Source: Actinomycetota bacterium
GTDB lineage: Bacteria > Actinomycetota > Geothermincolia > Geothermincolales > RBG-13-55-18
Assembly: GCA_028697145.1 (NCBI GenBank)
Contig: JAQVFR010000010.1
Coordinates: 24,614 to 88,613 of the forward strand
Direction of reading: 5' to 3'
Length of the DNA: 64,000 nucleotides
Each line of letters opens with the position of its first letter. Position 1 is the first letter of the stretch. Under the pieces are notes generated by a model. The model was not told the origin of the DNA. It saw only the letters and a program-made list of their open reading frames with translations, and did not search any database. The position numbers and the translations under genes were made by a program. Below, one piece after another: positions 57,466 to 64,000 of this stretch.

Positions 57466-57909
57466 ATGACGTTAAAGATCAATGACCTCAAGCCCGCGGA
57501 GGGCTCAGTCAAGTCCCCGAAACGCGTGGGGAGAGGGAGTTCCTCCGGCCACGGCAAGACCAGCGGACGAGGGATGAAAGGACAGAAGGCGCGCAGCAAG
57601 ACCCGCATCGGGTTCGAGGGCGGTCAGATGCCGTTGCAGAGACGGGTGCCCAAGCTGCGCGGCTTCAAGCCGCGCGCGAAAAAGGAATTCCACCTCGTCA
57701 ACGTGGAGAGATTGAACGCTTTCTCCGACGGTGAGACCGTGACACCCGAGATACTGGTGGAAAAGGGGATCCTGAAGAAGCTGGAAAAAGAGGTAAAGGT
57801 ACTGGGGAGGGGAGAGCTCGAGCGCAAGCTCACCGTGAAAGCGCATGCTTTCACGCGGGGAGCTGTAGCCAAGATAGAGTCCGCCGGGGGAAGCACAGAG
57901 GTGGTATAG
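57466..57909 (+). CDS. rplO: 50S ribosomal protein L15
   Basis: A 147-residue L15 ('[24 protein letters not shown]', '[20 protein letters not shown]'). Its stop is one base before the secY TTG, implying coupling. Confidence 0.96.
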   Translation: MTLKINDLKPAEGSVKSPKRVGRGSSSGHGKTSGRGMKGQKARSKTRIGFEGGQMPLQRRVPKLRGFKPRAKKEFHLVNVERLNAFSDGETVTPEILVEKGILKKLEKEVKVLGRGELERKLTVKAHAFTRGAVAKIESAGGSTEVV

Positions 57910-57910
57910 G

Positions 57911-59185
57911 TTGCTCCGGACCTTCCGCAACATATTCAAGGTAGTCGATCTACGCAAAAAGATACTCTTCACGCTGATGATCATCCTGCTCTACCGCCTC
58001 GGCTGCGCTATACCGTCTCCCGGCATCAACACCGCGGCCCTCGATCAACTGGTGCAGGAAGGCGGGATACTGGGGTTCCTCAACTTCTTCTCCGGCGGAG
58101 CCCTGGCCCAGCTCGCCATATTCGGCCTGGGGATCATGCCCTACATCACCTCGGCCATCATCATGGAGATGCTGGTTGCGGTGATCCCGAAGCTCAAGCA
58201 GTGGCAGGAGGAGGGTGAGTCCGGGCGCAGGAAGATAACCCAGGTCACCCGCTACCTCACCCTGGGGCTGGCGCTGATGCAGTCCATCGGCCTCGTCTAC
58301 ACCTTCTCGCGCCAGACGGTGGGCGACGAGGGGCTCAAGATACTCGAGTTCACCTGGCTCAAGGGCATAATCGTCGTGATCACTCTCACGGCGGGGATGG
58401 CGCTGCTGATGTGGTTCGGCGAGCTGATAACCGAGCGCGGTATCGGTAACGGCATGTCCATCCTCATCTTCACCTCCATCATCGCCCGCGTGCCCATAGA
58501 GTTCAGGACCCTGATCGAGCAGACCGACCTGCGCTACGGCAGCATCGTATACGGCATCCTCATCACCGTGTTCATGACCCTGGCGGTGATCGTGGCCGTG
58601 ATATATCTCGACCAGGGCCAGAGACGCATACCCGTGCAGTACGCCAAACAGATCCGGGGGAGACGCATGACCATGGGGGGGACCACCTATATCCCCCTCA
58701 GGATCAACACCTCCGGGGTAATCCCCATCATCTTCGCGTCCTCGGTGATCTTCTTCCCCACCATGCTGGCACAGTTCATACCTGCGCTCAGCGGTTTCGC
58801 GGAGACGCTCACCCAGGGATGGCTCTACTTCGTCATCTATACCGGCATGATCATCTTTTTCGCCTACTTCTATACCTATATCGTCTTCGATCCCTATACC
58901 CAGGCCGAACACCTCAAGAAGTATGGCGCCTTCGTTCCCGGCATAAGGCCGGGGACCCCCACGGCGGTGTACTTCGGCAAGGTCATCAACCGCATCACCC
59001 TGCCCGGCTCGATAGCCCTGGCCGCCATCGCGCTGCTGCCGGCGGTGATGTTCTATTTCTTCGGGACCAGGGAGATACCCTTTGGCGGCGCCGCCATCAT
59101 GATCATCGTAGGGGTAGCCCTGGAGACAATGAAACAGATCGAGGCCCAGCTGCAGATGCGGCACTACGAGGGCTTCCTGGGCTAG
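57911..59185 (+). CDS. secY: Preprotein translocase subunit SecY
   Basis: A 424-residue channel protein with ten membrane helices. Helix 1 holds 'KILFTLMIILLYRLGCAIPSPGI', plug region 'FFSGGALAQLAIFGLGIMPYITSAIIMEML' follows, and loop C5 has 'GIRPGTPTAVYFGKVINR'. It forms the Sec channel with SecE (30888). TTG 57911 starts right after rplO. Confidence 0.97.
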   Translation: MLRTFRNIFKVVDLRKKILFTLMIILLYRLGCAIPSPGINTAALDQLVQEGGILGFLNFFSGGALAQLAIFGLGIMPYITSAIIMEMLVAVIPKLKQWQEEGESGRRKITQVTRYLTLGLALMQSIGLVYTFSRQTVGDEGLKILEFTWLKGIIVVITLTAGMALLMWFGELITERGIGNGMSILIFTSIIARVPIEFRTLIEQTDLRYGSIVYGILITVFMTLAVIVAVIYLDQGQRRIPVQYAKQIRGRRMTMGGTTYIPLRINTSGVIPIIFASSVIFFPTMLAQFIPALSGFAETLTQGWLYFVIYTGMIIFFAYFYTYIVFDPYTQAEHLKKYGAFVPGIRPGTPTAVYFGKVINRITLPGSIALAAIALLPAVMFYFFGTREIPFGGAAIMIIVGVALETMKQIEAQLQMRHYEGFLG

Positions 59186-59207
59186 GGGAGACGGGAAGGA
59201 CGAGAAG

Positions 59208-59858
59208 ATGAACCTGATACTGTTGGGACCACCGGGGGCGGGAAAGGGCACCCAGGCCGAGAGGATAGCGTCGCTCTACGGCATACCCCATATCTCCACC
59301 GGTGACATCTTCCGCGAGAACCTGCGCAAGGGGACCGAACTGGGGCTGGAGGCCAAGGGGTACATGGACCGGGGAGAGCTGGTGCCCGACGATCTCGTCA
59401 TAAAGATCGTGAAGGACAGGCTGGAAGCGCCTGATTGCTGCGAGGGATTCATCCTAGACGGTTTTCCACGCACCGTGGCCCAGGCTGACGCATTGGGTGC
59501 GATGCTGGCGAAGGCCGGGACGCCCATAGACCACGTGCTGAACATCCAGGTCCCCGACGAGGTAGTCGTCGCCCGGCTGACCGCGCGCAGGACCTGCGGC
59601 GCATGCGGCAGCGTGTGCCACCTCCTCTACGACCCCCCGCAGAAAGATGGTGTCTGCGACGAGTGCGGGGGCGAGCTCTATTGCCGCGACGATGACGGCG
59701 AAGAGACGGTGCGGGCCCGGCTCGAGGAGTACAAGGAGAAGACCCAGCCGCTCATCGACTATTATCGCCGCGAGGGACGGTTGCGGGATATCGACGGCGG
59801 CGCGGAGCCCGATGAGGTCTTTGAGGCCGTGCGCTCGGTCGTAGAAGCGGGAACATGA
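59208..59858 (+). CDS. adk: Adenylate kinase, zinc-lid form
   Basis: A 216-residue long-form adenylate kinase (ATP + AMP to 2 ADP). P-loop GPPGAGKGT (7-15), 'DGFPRTVAQA', and a lid with Cys130, Cys133, Cys150 and Cys153, which should bind zinc. Many high-GC actinobacteria have a short lid, so this form is a useful lineage hint. Overlaps map by four bases (ATGA). Confidence 0.97.
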   Translation: MNLILLGPPGAGKGTQAERIASLYGIPHISTGDIFRENLRKGTELGLEAKGYMDRGELVPDDLVIKIVKDRLEAPDCCEGFILDGFPRTVAQADALGAMLAKAGTPIDHVLNIQVPDEVVVARLTARRTCGACGSVCHLLYDPPQKDGVCDECGGELYCRDDDGEETVRARLEEYKEKTQPLIDYYRREGRLRDIDGGAEPDEVFEAVRSVVEAGT

Positions 59859-60604
59859 TCATCAGAAAGTCGCGGGAGGAAATCGCAAAGATGCGGGAGG
59901 CGGGCCGCATAGTGGCCGGAGTGCTCGACATGCTCGAGGGGCATATAAGGCCCGGCGTGAAGACCGAGACCCTGAACGAGTTAGCCGAGGAGTATATCAG
60001 GGAGAGGAACGGCATACCCTCCTTCCTGGGATACCGGGGTTTCCCCGCCTCCATATGCACCTCCATCAACGAGGTGGTGGTGCACGGTATACCGGACAGG
60101 ACCCGTCTCAGGGAGGGCGACATCATCGGCGTGGACGTAGGGGTCGTCCTGGAGGGCTATCAGGGCGACGCCGCCCGGACATATGCCGTGGGCGAGGTCT
60201 CGGAGTCCGCGCGGCGCCTGATGGACGCGACCGCGGAATCCCTGCGGGCCGGGATAGAAGCGTGCCGGCCCGGCAAGCGGCTGGGCGACATATCCAACGC
60301 CATCCAGCGGACGGTGGAGAATGAAGGTTTCTCGGTGGTGGTTCAGTTCGTGGGCCATGGCATCGGGAAAGAGATGCACGAGGAACCGCAGATACCCAAT
60401 TTCGGGCCCGCGGGGAGGGGATCCCTGCTGGAGGAGGGGATGACCTTCGCCCTCGAGCCCATGGTGAACGAGGGGACCTACGAGGTGGAAGTGGACGAGG
60501 GCGATGGTTGGACGGTAAGGACCGCGGACGGCAGGCTCTCCGCGCATTTCGAGCACACCGTGGCCATTACCGCGGAAGGTCCCTACGTGCTTACGTTGCC
60601 TTGA
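59855..60604 (+). CDS. map: Methionine aminopeptidase type I
   Basis: A 249-residue enzyme that removes N-terminal Met from new proteins. His77, metal ligands Asp94, Asp105, His168, Glu201 and Glu233, and His175 are all present ('GVDVGVVLEGYQGDAART', 'GHGIGKEMHEEPQIPNFG'). There is no N-terminal zinc extension. It starts inside the adk stop codon. Confidence 0.97.
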   Translation: MIIRKSREEIAKMREAGRIVAGVLDMLEGHIRPGVKTETLNELAEEYIRERNGIPSFLGYRGFPASICTSINEVVVHGIPDRTRLREGDIIGVDVGVVLEGYQGDAARTYAVGEVSESARRLMDATAESLRAGIEACRPGKRLGDISNAIQRTVENEGFSVVVQFVGHGIGKEMHEEPQIPNFGPAGRGSLLEEGMTFALEPMVNEGTYEVEVDEGDGWTVRTADGRLSAHFEHTVAITAEGPYVLTLP

Positions 60605-60614
60605 GCAGGTAGTA

Positions 60615-60643
60615 TGGACGAACAAGTCATAGTTTGTTAGAAT
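60615..60643 (+). promoter_or_regulatory. Weak promoter candidate for infA/alpha operon
   Basis: TGGACG (60615-60620), 17 bases, TAGAAT (60638-60643), in the 109-base gap after map. Confidence 0.4.
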
Positions 60644-60713
60644 ACAAGGCTGGTGCGTAAAAAAATAATCGCGCGCCGCGACAGCTGATGCGGTTGCGCC
60701 GGGAGAGTGAGTA

Positions 60714-60935
60714 TTGGCCAAGAAAGAAGGCGCCGTTGAGGTCGAGGGGACCGTCCTTGAGCCGCTTCCCAATGCGATGTTCAGGGTGGAACTGGAAAAC
60801 GGCCACAAACTGCTCGCGCACATTTCTGGCAAAATGAGGATGCACTATATACGCATCCTCCCCGGCGACAAGGTGGTGGTGGAGATATCTCCCTACGACC
60901 TCAACCGGGGCAGGATAGTGTACAGGTACAAGTGA
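60714..60935 (+). CDS. infA: Translation initiation factor IF-1
   Basis: A 73-residue S1-fold protein ('[35 protein letters not shown]', '[26 protein letters not shown]'). It blocks the A site during initiation. TTG 60714 follows GGGAGAG. Confidence 0.97.
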   Translation: MAKKEGAVEVEGTVLEPLPNAMFRVELENGHKLLAHISGKMRMHYIRILPGDKVVVEISPYDLNRGRIVYRYK

Positions 60936-60965
60936 GGCAATGGATCCGGAAGGGATAACGTCGAG

Positions 60966-61079
60966 ATGAAAGTCAGAGCTTCGGTGAAGAAGATGTGTGA
61001 TAAATGTAAAATAATCCGCCGCCACGGCAGGGTCCTGGTCATCTGCCAGAATCCGCGCCACAAGCAGAGGCAGGGATAA
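60966..61079 (+). CDS. rpmJ: 50S ribosomal protein L36
   Basis: A 37-residue L36 ([15 protein letters not shown]...) found by reading the gap between infA and rpsM. Zinc ligands Cys11, Cys14, Cys27 and His32 are present. Confidence 0.96.
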   Translation: MKVRASVKKMCDKCKIIRRHGRVLVICQNPRHKQRQG

Positions 61080-61101
61080 CCTTAGAGGGAGGTATGCGGT
61101 C

Positions 61102-61473
61102 TTGGCACGTATAGCGGGTGTCGATCTTCCCAGGGACAAGCGGGTGGAGATTTCTCTCACCTATATCTACGGCGTCGGAAGGACCACCTCGAAAATGATC
61201 CTGTCGAACTGCCAGATAGATCCGAACACGAAGGTGCGAAACCTTACCGACGAGGAAGTGGTGCGACTGCGTTCCTATATAGATCAGAACCTCAAGGTTG
61301 AGGGAGACCTCAGGCGCGAGGTCGCGCAGAACATAAAAAGGAAGATGGAGATCGGGTGCTACCAGGGATTGCGCCACCGCGTAGGCCTTCCCGTGCGGGG
61401 GCAGCGCACCCACACCAACGCGCGCACCAGAAAGGGGCCGCGCAAGACGGTGGGCGTGAAGAGGAAGAAGTAA
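61102..61473 (+). CDS. rpsM: 30S ribosomal protein S13
   Basis: A 123-residue S13 ('[26 protein letters not shown]', '[24 protein letters not shown]'). It contacts tRNA and the 50S bridge. TTG 61102 follows GAGGGAGG. Confidence 0.97.
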   Translation: MARIAGVDLPRDKRVEISLTYIYGVGRTTSKMILSNCQIDPNTKVRNLTDEEVVRLRSYIDQNLKVEGDLRREVAQNIKRKMEIGCYQGLRHRVGLPVRGQRTHTNARTRKGPRKTVGVKRKK

Positions 61474-61511
61474 CCGCCGGCTTGCAGCTGGCCGCTACAG
61501 GAGGTTGAGAT

Positions 61512-61913
61512 TTGGCCAAGCCCACGAAAGGCAGAGGAAGAGGCAGGAGAAGAGAAAAGAAGACGGTGTTGCATGGAGAGGCACACATCAAGTCCACCTT
61601 CAACAACACCATCATCACCATCACGGACAAGGGCGGAGATACCCTGACCTGGAGCAGCTCGGGCACGGTCGGGTTCAAGGGCTCTCGCAAGAGCACGCCC
61701 TACGCCGCCCAGCAGGCGGCGGAGAACGTCGCCAGGAAGGCTGCCCAGGAGTTCGGCATGAAGAAGGTCGACGTGTTCGTGAAGGGCCCGGGTTCGGGGC
61801 GGGAGACGGCCATCAGGACGCTGCAGGCCAACGGCCTCGAGGTCGCCAGCATCACGGACGAGACGCCGCAGCCCCACAACGGATGCAGACCGAAGAAGAG
61901 AAGAAGGGTTTAG
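61512..61913 (+). CDS. rpsK: 30S ribosomal protein S11
   Basis: A 133-residue S11 ('[21 protein letters not shown]', '[21 protein letters not shown]', '[18 protein letters not shown]'). TTG 61512 follows AGGAGG. Confidence 0.97.
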   Translation: MAKPTKGRGRGRRREKKTVLHGEAHIKSTFNNTIITITDKGGDTLTWSSSGTVGFKGSRKSTPYAAQQAAENVARKAAQEFGMKKVDVFVKGPGSGRETAIRTLQANGLEVASITDETPQPHNGCRPKKRRRV

Positions 61914-61924
61914 AGGGTATTCCA

Positions 61925-62551
61925 ATGGCCAGAAACACGGATCCATCCTGCAAGCAGTGCCGTCGCGAGGGAGACAAGCTCTTCCTCAAGGGTGCGCGCT
62001 GCGAGAGCGATAAATGCGCTATGGAGAGGCGGCCTTACGCGCCCGGCGAACACGGCCGGGGCCGCGTCAAGGAAACCGAATACCTGCTGCAGCTGCGCGA
62101 GAAACAAAAAGCCAAGCGCATTTACGGGGTGCTGGAGAGGCAGTTCCGCCGCTATTACGGCAAGGCCTCGCGGCAGCAGGGGATCACCGGCGAGAACCTG
62201 CTCTTCCTGCTGGAGAGCCGTCTCGACAACCTCGTTTACAGGGGCGGGCTGGCTTCCTCGCGCAAGGACGCGCGGCAGATGGTCAGGCACGGCCACGTGA
62301 CCGTAAACGGCCGCAAGGTTAATATCCCTTCCTACCAGACGAAGGTGGGGGACGTGATAGAGCTGAAGGAGAGGAGCAGGGACATGGTGCGCGTCCTGCA
62401 GGCGGTGAAGTTCGCCGAGGGAAGGCCGGTCGCTCCCTGGCTCAAGGTCGACCTGGATAAAAGACACGTAGAGGTGATATCCCAGCCCAAGAGGGAAGAT
62501 ATAGAATTACCGGTAAAAGAACACCTTATCGTGGAGCTCTATTCCAAGTAA
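61925..62551 (+). CDS. rpsD: 30S ribosomal protein S4, zinc form
   Basis: A 208-residue S4. The N-terminus has Cys9, Cys12, Cys26 and Cys31 as in zinc-binding S4. The S4 RNA-binding domain has '[38 protein letters not shown]'. It nucleates the 30S body. Confidence 0.97.
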   Translation: MARNTDPSCKQCRREGDKLFLKGARCESDKCAMERRPYAPGEHGRGRVKETEYLLQLREKQKAKRIYGVLERQFRRYYGKASRQQGITGENLLFLLESRLDNLVYRGGLASSRKDARQMVRHGHVTVNGRKVNIPSYQTKVGDVIELKERSRDMVRVLQAVKFAEGRPVAPWLKVDLDKRHVEVISQPKREDIELPVKEHLIVELYSK

Positions 62552-62606
62552 GCGGTGTGACCGATCGGGTCCGGGATCCCCGGCCCATACAAGGAGGGAA
62601 TAGACT

Positions 62607-63557
62607 TTGGTTCTCGAGATGCAGAAACCCCATATAGTGGTGGATAAGTTGGAGGATTCATACGGCCGGTTCATCATCGAGCCGCTGGAAAGAGGCTTGG
62701 GGCATACGCTGGGCAATTCCATGCGACGCATCCTGCTCTCCTCCATACCCGGGGGAGCGATAACCTCGATACGCATAGAAGGAGTGATGCACGAGTTCTC
62801 CACCATCGAGGGCATCAAGGAAGACAGCATGGACATGATCCTCAACCTCAAGGGGGTCATATTGAGGATCGAGGGGGAAGGACAGTTTGCCCTCTCTCTC
62901 GACATCACCGGTCCCAAGGCGGTTACCGCCAAGAACATCGAGGTACCGGACGGGGTAGAGATCGTCAACCCGGACCTCAAGATATGCACACTGAACAAGA
63001 AAGCGAGGCTGAAGATGGAGTTGACCGCCCAGAAGGGGAGGGGTTACGTCTCAGCCGAGCACATCGGCGGCTACCGGGAGGTCGCCGGCAGCATACCGCT
63101 GGACGCTATGTTCTCCCCGGTGGTGAGTGTCTCGTATCAGGTGGAGGACACCCGCGTGGGGCAGCGCACCGACTATGACAGGCTGATCCTGGACATCAAC
63201 ACCAACGGCAGCATCGATGCCAGGGAGGCCCTCCTGAAGGCGGCGCAGATCCTGGCGGGACACGTAGGCATCTTCACCTCGCTCGCCGAGGGCGAGGAGG
63301 AAGAGGGCGAGCCGCTCTTCGGCGCCGACCTCAAGCCGGCGGGGAGCAAGGACTGGCAGCTCTCCATCGAGGATCTGGAGCTTCCCGTGCGCGTGCTGAA
63401 CTGCTTGCACCGCGGGGGCATCAACACCGTGGGGCAGCTGGTGGAGAAGACGGAAGAAGACCTGCTGGCGTTGCGCAGCTTCGGAGCTCGTTCCATCGAA
63501 GACGTGAAGGAGAAGCTGGAGAAGAGGGGACTCAAGCTGCGTTCCAAGGAAGGCTGA
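62607..63557 (+). CDS. rpoA: RNA polymerase alpha subunit
   Basis: A 316-residue alpha subunit. The N-terminal dimer domain has 'FIIEPLERGLGHTLGNSMRRILLSS'. After a linker, the C-terminal domain (about 255-312) has 'LELPVRVLNCLHRGGINTVG' and 'SFGARSIEDVKEKLEKRGL', which binds UP elements and activators. TTG 62607 is favoured by AAGGAGGG 9 bases upstream. Its CTD aligns with the tail of RpoC here. Confidence 0.97.
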   Translation: MVLEMQKPHIVVDKLEDSYGRFIIEPLERGLGHTLGNSMRRILLSSIPGGAITSIRIEGVMHEFSTIEGIKEDSMDMILNLKGVILRIEGEGQFALSLDITGPKAVTAKNIEVPDGVEIVNPDLKICTLNKKARLKMELTAQKGRGYVSAEHIGGYREVAGSIPLDAMFSPVVSVSYQVEDTRVGQRTDYDRLILDINTNGSIDAREALLKAAQILAGHVGIFTSLAEGEEEEGEPLFGADLKPAGSKDWQLSIEDLELPVRVLNCLHRGGINTVGQLVEKTEEDLLALRSFGARSIEDVKEKLEKRGLKLRSKEG

Positions 63558-63593
63558 GCGAAAGCTCGCGTGAGGATACGAGAGGTTACACCG

Positions 63594-63944
63594 ATGCCGC
63601 AGCCGAGAAAAGGGAAAAGACTGGGGGGGAGCGCCTCCCACCAGAAGGCCATGATGTCCAATCTGGCCAGATCGCTGATCGAACACGAGAGGTTGGAGAC
63701 CACGCAGACGCGCGCCAAGGAGATGCAGCCTCTGGTGGAGAAGCTGGTCGGCTTGGCCAAGCGCGGTGACCTGCACGCTCGCAGGCAGGCCCTGGCCATC
63801 ATCCAGGACCGCGATATAATCCACAAGCTCTTCGACGAGATAGGGCCGCGATACGAGGACCGTGAGGGCGGTTATTCCAGGATCGTGAAGACGGGGCCAC
63901 GCAAAGGGGACGCAGCTCCCATGGCTATCATCGAGTTCGTCTGA
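63594..63944 (+). CDS. rplQ: 50S ribosomal protein L17
   Basis: A 116-residue L17 ('[37 protein letters not shown]', '[23 protein letters not shown]'). ATG 63594 follows GAGAGG; GTG 63570 lacks family similarity. It ends the alpha operon; the last 56 bases show no gene. Confidence 0.96.
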   Translation: MPQPRKGKRLGGSASHQKAMMSNLARSLIEHERLETTQTRAKEMQPLVEKLVGLAKRGDLHARRQALAIIQDRDIIHKLFDEIGPRYEDREGGYSRIVKTGPRKGDAAPMAIIEFV

Positions 63945-64000
63945 GTGCTTTTCCGGCCCGGGGCCTCCAGGTAACGGTCTCGCTCCGCTCCGACCGACCC

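Overview
The window comes from a GC-rich bacterium with many GTG and TTG starts and strong Shine-Dalgarno (SD) sites. The gene order and the anaerobe-style catabolic genes suggest a deep-branching, probably anaerobic actinobacterium-like lineage. The lineage call is an inference from gene content, not a measured placement.

Positions 1-28750 are an accessory catabolic region in short mixed-strand operons. It holds an amidohydrolase cut by the left edge, SCP2-type proteins, an alpha/beta hydrolase, three short-chain dehydrogenases, an Asp/Glu racemase-like protein, an HpaB-like flavoprotein, a PlsC acyltransferase, a C45 Ntn-hydrolase, a hydantoinase-A-like protein, two CoA-ligase alpha-type proteins, a TPP enzyme that has lost its N-terminal domain, a uroporphyrinogen-decarboxylase-like protein, a tandem nitroreductase, an amino-acid ABC importer (binding protein, permease, ATPase), a PfkB kinase, a DMT exporter, an FGGY kinase and a DUF1638 protein. 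Together they suggest use of amides, acyl-CoAs and amino acids; the actual substrates cannot be read from the sequence.

Positions 28846-63944 are the core gene-expression block on the plus strand: tRNA-Thr, tRNA-Met, tuf, rpmG, tRNA-Trp, secE, nusG, rplK, rplA, rplJ, rplL, (a QueG-like gene on the minus strand), rpoB, rpoC, rpsL, rpsG, fusA, a second identical tuf, then the S10, spc and alpha operons (rpsJ to rplQ), including secY, adk, map, infA, rpmJ and rpoA.

The most unusual signals lie in this core block. (1) RpoC ends in a module that aligns with the DNA-binding C-terminal domain of RpoA. (2) Two tandem hairpins before rplA resemble the L1-binding site of 23S rRNA, show a compensatory base-pair change, and each sits directly on an SD and GTG start. 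(3) A structured repeat of 86 bp or more occurs four times in intergenic gaps around the rpl genes. (4) An L10-type leader and attenuator precede rplJ. (5) The two tuf copies are identical over 1,215 bp and encode an unusual four-cysteine insert. In the accessory region the best leads are the SDR/TPP-enzyme junction and a 41-residue Cys-rich small protein.
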